This document shows positions 57,669 through 64,000 of a stretch of DNA of 64,000 nucleotides, piece after piece (the stretch's first letter is position 1; each line of letters starts with the position of its first letter). Location of the stretch: positions 365,714-429,713 of the forward strand of contig JACCET010000002.1 of NCBI GenBank assembly GCA_013416405.1, written 5' to 3'. A model generated the notes under the pieces. The model searched no databases, had not been told where the DNA came from, and saw only the letters and a program-made list of their open reading frames with translations. A program made the position numbers and the translations under genes. The DNA is from Alcaligenaceae bacterium (GTDB taxonomy: Bacteria; Pseudomonadota; Gammaproteobacteria; Burkholderiales; Burkholderiaceae_B).

Positions 57669-57983
57669 ATGGAACGCATAGACGTATCCATCTTGGGACG
57701 TGATTATTCTTTGGCATGCCTGCCCGCTGAAAAAGAAGCCTTGCTTGCCGCGGTTCGCCATGTCGATCAGCGCATGCTGGGTGTCAAGGGTTCGGGCAAG
57801 GTTTCCAGCAACGAACGCATCGCCGTCATGGCAGCCATACAGATAGCCGGCGAGCTGTTGACCATGCGTGCGCCAGATGGTCCGCTGGGCAATGTTGCGG
57901 TGGGTGATTTCAAGCGTAAAATTGATGACATGAATCAGCTGCTCGACCAAGTTGGCGTTCCGGCCGTTCAGGAACAGAGTTAA
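57669..57983 (+). CDS. zapA: Cell division protein ZapA
   Basis: 104 aa from ATG 57669, because GGAG at 57657-57660 is well spaced for it; ATG 57663 is two codons earlier. The N-terminal ZapA beta-domain (IDVSILGRDYSLACLPAEKEALLAAVRHVDQRM) and the coiled-coil C-terminus (FKRKIDDMNQLLDQVG) are complete. Promotes FtsZ bundling at mid-cell. The next transcript element is 6S RNA, as in other proteobacteria. Confidence 0.96.
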   Translation: MERIDVSILGRDYSLACLPAEKEALLAAVRHVDQRMLGVKGSGKVSSNERIAVMAAIQIAGELLTMRAPDGPLGNVAVGDFKRKIDDMNQLLDQVGVPAVQEQS

Positions 57984-58024
57984 AGATTGTGATTTCCGAA
58001 TACACGGTATGTGTGTTCAAATAG

Positions 58025-58205
58025 CTAAACCCTGCAGTGTTCGAGACATGGCCATACATTCCTTGAACCAATGCTTTTGGCATAAGGTTGCTCGATTGAC
58101 AAGTAGGAGTGATCTTCTCACGAAGAACCCGAAGCTTGACTGAAGGCGACCACCTTGGACCTCCGGTTCCAGGATGCCGGCCTTGACGGCACATGCGGGG
58201 CCACT
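58025..58205 (+). ncRNA. ssrS: 6S RNA (SsrS)
   Basis: Located directly after zapA as in most proteobacteria. The 5' part CCCTGCAGTGTTCG can pair with the 3' part ACGGCACATGCGGGG, closing a long imperfect duplex with an open central bubble; GTTCGAGACATGGCC and CCTTGAACC on one side and GGTTCCAGGATGCCGG on the other agree with conserved 6S blocks. 6S RNA binds the sigma-70 holoenzyme in stationary phase. Ends are estimates. Confidence 0.88.
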
Positions 58206-58210
58206 TTTCA

Positions 58211-58240
58211 AAGCTCGTCTCCGGACGAGCTTTTCCTTTA
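58211..58240 (+). terminator. Terminator of the zapA-6S RNA transcript
   Basis: 9-bp stem AAGCTCGTC/GACGAGCTT with a 4-base loop TCCG, followed by TTTTCCTTTA. Confidence 0.8.
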
Positions 58241-58252
58241 TGGGCCATCAAT

Positions 58253-59008
58253 ATGTATCTTTCCAAGCAAAAACGTAATTGCCTGTTAGTCATGGCGCTG
58301 GGCCTGGGAGCCGGCTTTGCCGCGCTGCCTGCCGTGGCGCAACAGCCCGAGCGTATCGGTCATCATCATGCGCAGCAGAAATGGCCGCAGGCCCAGCTGC
58401 AAGCCGAAGCCAATGCCGAAATCGTACAAGACACCGTGAAGATAACGCTGGCTACTGAACTGAGCGACACAACGCAAGCTGCCGTAGCTGATGCCCTGAC
58501 GAAAGCGCTGCAAGACACTATGAAACAGGCCAAGTCAGACGCACAAGGCAAAGCCGCCATCAAGATCAGCAGCGGTAATTACCGTATCTGGCCTATGAAC
58601 GATAAAGAAGGGAAGATCACCAATTGGCGTGGGCGTGCCGAGATCCTCATTGAGTCCACCGACTTTCCGGGCGCCTCTGAGCTTGCCGCCAACTTGAGCG
58701 ACCGCATGCCCGTGGATAACCTGCGTTTCTCGGTCTCACCGCAAGCTCGGGCCAAAAAGGAAGAAGCGTTGCTGGAAGAAGCAGTGCAGGCTTTTCGTGA
58801 TCGTGCGCAGGCACTGACCCAGGCCTTTGGTTTTGCCAGCTACAGCATCAAGGAAATCAACCTTGGTGGATCAGGTGCGCGCTACGAGTCGGCGCCGCGC
58901 ATGATGGCCATGGTTGCCGATAAGGCCTCTGTACCGCTGGAAGGCGGTACAGAAATGGTCAGCGTTTCGATCAATGGTTCGATTTTCTTGCAGTCACAAC
59001 AAAAATAA
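58253..59008 (+). CDS. SIMPL-domain (DUF541) periplasmic protein
   Basis: 251 aa from ATG 58253 ([17 protein letters not shown]); an upstream frame from 58193 runs into the 6S RNA/terminator. Sec signal ends near AQQ (residue 30). The rest is a SIMPL domain: [91 protein letters not shown]. Related proteins such as E. coli YggE lower oxidative stress, but their mechanism is unknown. The 3' end overlaps convergent lgt by 38 bases. Confidence 0.85.
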   Translation: MYLSKQKRNCLLVMALGLGAGFAALPAVAQQPERIGHHHAQQKWPQAQLQAEANAEIVQDTVKITLATELSDTTQAAVADALTKALQDTMKQAKSDAQGKAAIKISSGNYRIWPMNDKEGKITNWRGRAEILIESTDFPGASELAANLSDRMPVDNLRFSVSPQARAKKEEALLEEAVQAFRDRAQALTQAFGFASYSIKEINLGGSGARYESAPRMMAMVADKASVPLEGGTEMVSVSINGSIFLQSQQK

Positions 59009-59756
59009 TCAGACCTATCAGTATCATGGGCACGGAAAGCAGCTGGCCCATGCTCAGGCCGGCTGTCAGCAGGCCCAGGTATTGATCGGGCTCACGTGTG
59101 AATTCCACCAGAAAACGGAAGATGCCGTAGCCCATCAGAAACAGGGCGCTGACCTGTCCGATGGGGCGGGGCTTGCGTGCAAACCACCAGACCATGGCAA
59201 ACAGCACGAAGCCTTCCAGTCCCATTTCGTACAATTGCGAGGGATGCCTGGCCAGGCCGTCGCCACTTTGTGGAAAGACCATGGCCCACGGCAGGTTGCT
59301 GGTGCGGCCCCACAGTTCACCGTTTATGAAGTTGCCCAGGCGGCCTGCGGCCAGGCCCAGCGGTATGAGCGGCGCAATGAAGTCGCCAACTTCCAGCAGC
59401 GTTTTGTTGCGCTTGCGAGCGAACAAAAGCAACACGATAATGACCCCGATCAGCCCGCCGTGAAATGACATGCCTCCTTGCCACAGGAAGAATATTTCGA
59501 TCGGATGAGCCAGATAGTCGCTCAGCTTGTAAAACAATACATAGCCCAGGCGCCCACCCACCACAACGCCCATCACGCAGTAGAAGATCAGGTCTTCCAG
59601 ATCGCGCAAAGACAAATCTGTCTTGCCTTGCTTGATGCGCCAGCGGCCAAGCAGCCATACTTGCGCGAAGCCTATCAAGTACATGAGCCCGTACCAGTGC
59701 ACGGAAATGGGCCCTATTTGCAAGGCTACGGGGTCGATATGAGGAAACTGAAGCAT
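58971..59756 (-). CDS. lgt: Phosphatidylglycerol-prolipoprotein diacylglyceryl transferase Lgt
   Basis: 261 aa polytopic membrane enzyme, first step of lipoprotein maturation. Signature [25 protein letters not shown] (His in the active region) and the Lgt motif [25 protein letters not shown] are complete. Seven helices. 38-base overlap with the SIMPL gene. Serves lipoproteins such as Pal and the glycine-zipper protein in this window. Confidence 0.97.
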   Translation of the reverse strand: MLQFPHIDPVALQIGPISVHWYGLMYLIGFAQVWLLGRWRIKQGKTDLSLRDLEDLIFYCVMGVVVGGRLGYVLFYKLSDYLAHPIEIFFLWQGGMSFHGGLIGVIIVLLLFARKRNKTLLEVGDFIAPLIPLGLAAGRLGNFINGELWGRTSNLPWAMVFPQSGDGLARHPSQLYEMGLEGFVLFAMVWWFARKPRPIGQVSALFLMGYGIFRFLVEFTREPDQYLGLLTAGLSMGQLLSVPMILIGLIIFVVTARKSNH

Positions 59757-59857
59757 GTAAGGTGTGTCCTGATTGAATATCGCCGATAATACCGCGATAA
59801 CTTATCGGAAGTGCGGTGCGCATACCGGTTTTCAACTACGATGTTCAGGTGTGATCC

Positions 59858-60214
59858 ATGGTTGCAAGAAGTCTGTCAGTGCTGTTGTGTTTGCTAAGCA
59901 TGGCCCTGGCGCCGTTCGCTCATGCTCAAATGGTAGGTGTTGAACTGGCGCGGGCCAAGAACTGTTTGTCTTGTCACCAGGTAGATAAAAAAGTAGTGGG
60001 TCCGGCCATGACTGTCATCGCGCAGCGTTTCGCCGGTGGGCAGGAAGGCGCCCAAAATTATCTTGCCCAGACCATACGTAACGGTGGGCGGGGCCGCTGG
60101 GGCCCAGTTCCCATGCCTGCCCAGCCGCAGGTCAGCCCGGCAGATGCACAATTGCTTGCCGCATGGATACTTTCGCTGGCCGACACAGGGCCTGAAACTC
60201 AAGCCAAGGAATAA
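59858..60214 (+). CDS. Class I cytochrome c (c551/c552-like)
   Basis: 118 aa. Sec signal (LSVLLCLLSMALAPFAHAQ), then a haem-binding CLSCH (Cys36, Cys39, His40) and a Met ligand near Met86 in GPVPMPAQP. The size and GPxx ... WGPVPMP pattern match cytochrome c551/c552 electron carriers of the periplasm. Two bases separate it from msrA; both may be transcribed together for redox stress, but no promoter was defined. Confidence 0.9.
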   Translation: MVARSLSVLLCLLSMALAPFAHAQMVGVELARAKNCLSCHQVDKKVVGPAMTVIAQRFAGGQEGAQNYLAQTIRNGGRGRWGPVPMPAQPQVSPADAQLLAAWILSLADTGPETQAKE

Positions 60215-60216
60215 TC

Positions 60217-60744
60217 ATGACAGAAACAGCAGTGTTTGGCGGTGGATGCTTCTGGTGCACCGAGTCGGTGTTTCTTTCGTTGCGAGGCGTCATCAGCGTT
60301 GCGCCCGGCTATAGCGGCGGCCACATCGAATATCCCACCTACGAGCAGGTGTGCGGCAAGGCCACGGGCCACATAGAAGTCGTGCGGCTGGTGTTTGATC
60401 CCGACATTATCGATTTCACCACCCTGTTGCAGGTATTTTTTGCCACCCATGATCCCTGCACGTTAGATAGGCAGGGGGGCGATATAGGGCCGCAATACGC
60501 ATCGGTCATTTTCTATCAGTCGGCACAGCAGCAGCAAATTGCACAACAGCTCATCGAGCAGGTGCAAGAAGAAATTGGCGCACCGGTGGTAACACGGCTA
60601 CTGCCTGCGGAAACTTTCTGGCCTGCTGAAAGCTACCACCATAATTATTATGCGCTTAACCCTGGCCAAGGTTATTGTCAGGTGGTGATTTCACCCAAGC
60701 TGGCCAAGTTCAGAAAGCGTTACGCTCAGCTGCTGACTACCTGA
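60217..60744 (+). CDS. msrA: Peptide-methionine (S)-S-oxide reductase MsrA
   Basis: 175 aa. Repairs S-form methionine sulfoxide with catalytic Cys11 in GGGCFWCTE. Segments GVISVAPGYSGGHIEYPTYEQVCGKATGHIEVV and AESYHHNYYALNP are diagnostic. Resolving Cys may be in GQGYCQVVISPK. Converges with the next gene, overlapping by 19 bases. Single-domain form without MsrB. Confidence 0.96.
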   Translation: MTETAVFGGGCFWCTESVFLSLRGVISVAPGYSGGHIEYPTYEQVCGKATGHIEVVRLVFDPDIIDFTTLLQVFFATHDPCTLDRQGGDIGPQYASVIFYQSAQQQQIAQQLIEQVQEEIGAPVVTRLLPAETFWPAESYHHNYYALNPGQGYCQVVISPKLAKFRKRYAQLLTT

Positions 60745-61691
60745 GCGCCACTGCCCGCATTGCGCTTCGGCCCGGTCAATCGGGCCAGCAGCGCAATGAT
60801 GGCCAGGGTTATCAGCACGCGGCCCACCAGCACCACCCAAATGTTGGCACCCAAGGCAACTATCAGCAGCGTATCTTCTATCAGTCCGTGCGATAACGAC
60901 ATCCACGACAAGGCCAAAAAACGAGTTCTGCGCGAGAAATTCTGTTTTTTGGCTTCTTCTATGATGAGTGCGCCGCCGTAAGTCAGGCCCAGCAGCACCC
61001 CAACGGTCGTAACGGGCGCGACTTTGGCGTCCAGCCCCGACAGTTTCAGCAGCGGTAGCATGGCCGTGGTTATGCGCCGGGTAATGCCTAGTTTGTCCAG
61101 GATATCCAGCAGCAGAACCAGCACAACTATCACGGCAAAGGTCAGAACCAGGGAGAATGCGGTCGATTGCGCCCAGGCCATCCAGCCTGAGCTGCCTTCT
61201 ACCGAGATAACAGACGAGCCGCCCAACCATTCGAAGGACATAGGCTCGTTCAGTGTTCCGGTCAAGTGGCAAAACCAGGATACGGCTGCGCCATACAGGA
61301 TGGCGGTGCCTATGCGCAGCACCGCCGTGGTACTGAACGATGCACCGGCCCGCCGGACGATGGCCTGTTCTACGGGAATGGCATGCGCGAATAGCATCAT
61401 GGCACCCAGTGCGCTAACTTGCGCTGCATTCAACTCTATGGAAGACGATAGCCCTGCAAGCGATGCGAGGCCACCATAGATGCCAGTGAACACGGTGGCG
61501 GCCCAGATAATTCCTGCTTCCGGCGGCAGGTGCAGTAAGGCCATGGCCGGCGCAATCAGTTCACCGACCCGGTCGACCAGCCCCAGCTCCTGCCCTACCT
61601 GTACCAGCACCATGACGGGCAGCATCACTTTGGTTACGGCAATGAACATCCGCCAGCAGCGCAACAGTAGCGCAAGGGGGTAGGCCAGCAT
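60726..61691 (-). CDS. Nucleoside-recognition (Gate) domain membrane protein
   Basis: 321 aa with about eight helices. Gate-domain pattern PVMVLVQVGQELGLVDRVGELIAPAMALLHLPPEAGIIWAA and second half LLGLTYGGALIIEEAKKQNFSRRTRFLALSWMSLSHGLIEDTLL. Such proteins resemble YjiG/SpmA-like proteins with unknown substrate; nucleoside or ion transport is possible. Ends in a 19-base overlap with msrA. Confidence 0.85.
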   Translation of the reverse strand: MLAYPLALLLRCWRMFIAVTKVMLPVMVLVQVGQELGLVDRVGELIAPAMALLHLPPEAGIIWAATVFTGIYGGLASLAGLSSSIELNAAQVSALGAMMLFAHAIPVEQAIVRRAGASFSTTAVLRIGTAILYGAAVSWFCHLTGTLNEPMSFEWLGGSSVISVEGSSGWMAWAQSTAFSLVLTFAVIVVLVLLLDILDKLGITRRITTAMLPLLKLSGLDAKVAPVTTVGVLLGLTYGGALIIEEAKKQNFSRRTRFLALSWMSLSHGLIEDTLLIVALGANIWVVLVGRVLITLAIIALLARLTGPKRNAGSGAQVVSS

Positions 61692-61818
61692 TCTCTATCC
61701 TTACTGAATAAACGGAGTTACGAATTAAACGAAAGGATTGTATAGGTTTGCTGGCGGCGCGTGGCAAGTGCTGGGCGGGCTATGGCCATGTAAGATGGCC
61801 ATAGCAGGATAGGCCTGA

Positions 61819-62931
61819 TTAATCGACGGTTTTCAGAACACCGCGACGCATCTGGTCTAGTTCTATGGATTCGAACAAGGCTTTGAAATTGCCCTCACCG
61901 AAACCATCGTTGCCCTTGCGTTGGATGATTTCAAAGAAAATCGGGCCGATCTGGTTTTCGGTGAAAATCTGCAATAGCAGGCCGCCTTCCGCAGCACCGT
62001 CCAGCAAGATCTTGTTTTTCTGCAGACTATCGGTATCTTCGCCGTGATTGGGCAGGCGGCGATCCAGTAGCTCGTAATAAGTGTCTGGCGTATCCAGAAA
62101 TTTCAGGCCGCCCGCTCGCAGTTGCTCGACAGTTGCGTAGATATCCTGGGTGGCCAGAGCAATATGTTGTATACCCTCGCCACGGTATAGATCCAGGTAC
62201 TCCTGTATTTGACCTTTTTCCGCCGTACCTTCTTCGTTGATAGGGATGCGAATATTCCCGCAGGGCGAGGTCATGGCTTTGGATTTCACACCGGTTACTT
62301 TGCCTTCTATATCGAAGTAGCGGATTTCGCGGAAGTTAAACAGGCGCTCGTAGAACTCGGCCCATTCATCCATGCGGCCCTTGTGCACATTGTGTGTCAG
62401 ATGGTCGACCAGCATCAGGCCGGCGCCTGCATGATTGCGGTCGGCTTGTGCCGTATCGGGGTCTATGGGTTCAAAGTCTACGTCGTAAATGCTGATGTCG
62501 CCTATACCGCCATGGCCGTTCTTGCCCTGCCAGCGATCCACCAGGTAGATAAGCGAGTCGCCTATGCCTTTGATGGCGGGAATGTTCAGCTCCATGGGGC
62601 CGCTACCCGAGTCGAAACCCCAGGCGCCTAGTTCCAGCGCACGTTTATAGGCTTTTGCCGCATCGTCGACGCGAAAGGCAATGGCACAGATGGACGGACC
62701 GTGCAGGCGTGCAAAACGCTGGGCAAATGAGTCGGGCTCGGCGTTGATCAGGAAGTTGGTGCCGCCTTGGCGGTAAAGCGTCACGTTTTTATTGCGGTGG
62801 CGTGCGATGGCCTTGAAGCCCAGCGTTTCGAACACTTTGCCGAGAGCAACGGGATCGGGTGCCGTGTATTCAATAAATTCAAAACCGGCAGTGCCCATGG
62901 GGTTGTCCCAGGTAGGGGTGGGGTTGTTCAT
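61819..62931 (-). CDS. hppD: 4-hydroxyphenylpyruvate dioxygenase
   Basis: 370 aa. Oxidises 4-hydroxyphenylpyruvate to homogentisate in tyrosine breakdown. Two VOC-type domains; iron ligands are His in VDHLTHNVHKGR, His in GIQHIALATQD and Glu in GPIFFEIIQRKGNDGFGEGN, the last being the family end signature. The N-terminal ATG 62931 is followed by MNNPTPTWDNPMGTAGFEFIEYTAPDP, as in bacterial HPPDs. Divergent Lrp-type regulator gene lies 214 bases away and probably controls it. Confidence 0.96.
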   Translation of the reverse strand: MNNPTPTWDNPMGTAGFEFIEYTAPDPVALGKVFETLGFKAIARHRNKNVTLYRQGGTNFLINAEPDSFAQRFARLHGPSICAIAFRVDDAAKAYKRALELGAWGFDSGSGPMELNIPAIKGIGDSLIYLVDRWQGKNGHGGIGDISIYDVDFEPIDPDTAQADRNHAGAGLMLVDHLTHNVHKGRMDEWAEFYERLFNFREIRYFDIEGKVTGVKSKAMTSPCGNIRIPINEEGTAEKGQIQEYLDLYRGEGIQHIALATQDIYATVEQLRAGGLKFLDTPDTYYELLDRRLPNHGEDTDSLQKNKILLDGAAEGGLLLQIFTENQIGPIFFEIIQRKGNDGFGEGNFKALFESIELDQMRRGVLKTVD

Positions 62932-63106
62932 GGCAGATCTCCAGAAGTGTTGTTGCCGTGTAGCAAGCTGTTAAGCCCTGGCGCTCCGCAGTTAGGTGCA
63001 CATACTAACTAAAGGGGACATTGGCACAGGCTGCAGTAAAACCTAAATTCTAAGCAAATATCCTGAGCAGACGATTGCTAAACACACGTGCTAAATTTGA
63101 TCTATA

Positions 63107-63119
63107 GCAATTTAATTGC
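63107..63119. promoter_or_regulatory. Palindrome GCAATTTAATTGC, candidate Lrp/AsnC operator
   Basis: Perfect 13-base inverted repeat 27 bases before the Lrp-type start codon and in the shared intergenic space with hppD. AT-rich palindromes of this length are usual for Lrp-family sites. Confidence 0.55.
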
Positions 63120-63145
63120 CTGAATATAAATGATAGGGGCGTTTT

Positions 63146-63622
63146 ATGTCACAAAATAAGCTGGATAGGACAGATAAGCAAATACTGATGGAGTTGCAGC
63201 GTGACGGGCGCCTGAGTAATCAAGAATTGGCCGACAGGGTGGCGCTGTCGCCCAGCCCTTGCTTGCGACGGGTTCGGCGCCTGGAAGACGAGGGCTATAT
63301 AGAGCGTTACGTCGCCCTGGTAAATCCCGACAAGGTGGGTCTGAAGCTGCTGGCCTATATAACGGTAAGGCTGAATAAGGTGTTTCGTGCCAGCCATGCA
63401 CCGGTATCGGATTTTGCCCGCGACGTGCAAGACTGGCCGGAGGTGGTCGAGTGCTATGCCATGTCGGGCGATATGGACTACCTTCTGCGTGTGCAGGTAG
63501 AGGATCTGAACCAGTTCTCGCGTTTTGCCATGGATACGCTGATGCAACATCCGGCAGTGGTCGACATGAGATCTAGTTTTACCTTGCAGCGCATAAAAGA
63601 AACGACAGAGCTCTCTATATAA
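63146..63622 (+). CDS. Lrp/AsnC-family transcriptional regulator
   Basis: 158 aa. Helix-turn-helix (about 8-55: LDRTDKQILMELQRDGRLSNQELADRVALSPSPCLRRVRRLEDEGYI) and RAM effector domain (VGLKLLAYITVRLNK, VVECYAMSGDMDYLLRVQVEDL, ALMQHPAVVDMRSSFTLQRIKETTEL). The family binds amino acids; its position divergent to hppD suggests an aromatic amino acid or tyrosine-related signal. It is one of the more certain regulator-target pairs by context. Confidence 0.92.
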   Translation: MSQNKLDRTDKQILMELQRDGRLSNQELADRVALSPSPCLRRVRRLEDEGYIERYVALVNPDKVGLKLLAYITVRLNKVFRASHAPVSDFARDVQDWPEVVECYAMSGDMDYLLRVQVEDLNQFSRFAMDTLMQHPAVVDMRSSFTLQRIKETTELSI

Positions 63623-64000
63623 GAGACGGGGGCCTGCTTCTTTATATAGCAGGGGCGTGGAGCGGGGTGGTGGAAGTGATGACCTGCCTTACCGTATAGC
63701 TATAAATGCAGTATTTCATGCCGCATCTAGCCATTCGTCAGCCTATGCCGCCCCATTTTTCCCCTTACGAGCCCGTTCGTGCCCCGTTTTTGACCTGTTC
63801 CAGCCCCTGGCTTCAAATTATTTCACTTAGGCTTAAAAAATATTTCAGTTGTATTTCAATGGCTTAATTACCCTGGGCTTAAAAAGGTGGTCTAAAAGAT
63901 GTTTTTCTTGGGTTTTCCAGTTGCACGGGCTAAAAAAGCTATGCTATAGTTCTGTTCTTTCGCAGCCAGCACATCAGGGTTTTCCCCGATGAGCAAGGCG
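63623..64000. other. Gene-free right end with strong promoter
   Basis: 378 bases without a coding region. Three similar blocks (G)GGCTTAAAAA near 63829, 63875 and GGGCTAAAAAAGC near 63927 precede a promoter (next entry). Nothing else is recognised; the downstream gene or RNA lies outside the window. Confidence 0.6.
63921..63950 (+). promoter_or_regulatory. Strong promoter at the right edge (target outside the window)
   Basis: -35 TTGCAC (63921-63926), 18-base spacer, extended -10 TGCTATAGT (TATAGT at 63945-63950). The A/T-rich stretch upstream could serve as an UP element. The form would suit a stable RNA or highly expressed operon; target unknown. Confidence 0.6.

Overview
The window is bacterial, moderately GC-rich and densely packed on both strands. 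It looks like a chromosomal segment of a betaproteobacterium, most likely family Alcaligenaceae (the Bordetella / Pusillimonas / Advenella neighbourhood). This rests on gene order and family membership read from the translations: ferredoxin-coaD-rsmD next to divergent ftsY; ribB-ribH-nusB-thiL-pgpA-cinA; a complete ybgC-tolQRAB-pal-cpoB cluster; zapA followed by 6S RNA; and a tripartite tricarboxylate (Tct) transporter with its own two-component system. No phage, insertion sequence, CRISPR array, tRNA or rRNA gene was seen. Species cannot be fixed from the sequence alone.

Layout. 1-3.8 kb: ferredoxin (cut by the window edge), coaD, rsmD, divergent ftsY with a long Glu-Pro repeat, and a CYTH/CHAD protein. 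3.9-8.3 kb: a phosphonate-type ABC transporter (phnD-phnC-phnE-phnE order of transcription, minus strand) behind an IclR regulator. 8.4-12.6 kb: riboflavin/thiamine/phospholipid housekeeping operon. 12.6-16.1 kb: pyrF, dgkA and groES-groEL under a CIRCE operator. 16.2-24.4 kb: a metal/iron district: CadR/PbrR-like MerR regulator, YqjI/YqjH-like PadR regulator plus ferric-siderophore reductase, a 2-hydroxy-acid oxidase, PiuC-like hydroxylase, PiuA/Fiu-like TonB receptor with a possible Fur site, and a divergent OmpR-type two-component system. 24.4-29.5 kb: small lipoprotein, EamA exporter, DUF2214 membrane protein, a four-domain rhodanese protein, a CynX-type MFS transporter. 29.6-35.7 kb: OxyR-type promoter with ahpC-ahpF, diaminopimelate dehydrogenase, AsmA-family protein, Pmp3/YqaE peptide. 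35.8-40.4 kb: BMP-type (nucleoside-like) ABC importer. 40.6-42.7 kb: aldo/keto reductase, thioesterase, periplasmic copper chaperone. 42.8-49.3 kb: Tol-Pal operon ending in an alpha/beta hydrolase. 49.4-57 kb: proS, rppH, tctD-like/tctE-like regulators, a GarR-like dehydrogenase, tctA and tctB (no tctC). 57.2-64 kb: coiled-coil protein, zapA, 6S RNA, SIMPL protein, lgt, cytochrome c, msrA, a nucleoside-gate membrane protein, hppD and a divergent Lrp-type regulator. The last bases carry a strong promoter whose gene lies outside.

How parts work together. Oxidative-stress defence (ahpCF with OxyR box, msrA, rhodaneses), iron acquisition (receptor, hydroxylase, reductase, regulators) and envelope integrity (Tol-Pal, Lgt, AsmA, DgkA, PgpA) are the main themes. 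I did not find a clearly new multi-gene defence or metabolic system. The most unusual items are the two in-frame repeat expansions (FtsY Glu-Pro and TolA Ala-Ala-Ala-Glu-Lys), the acidic tail on RibH, the RibB fused to a zinc-less RibA-like domain, the four-rhodanese protein, Tct permease genes without a local binding protein, and a hydrolase gene appended to the Tol-Pal operon.
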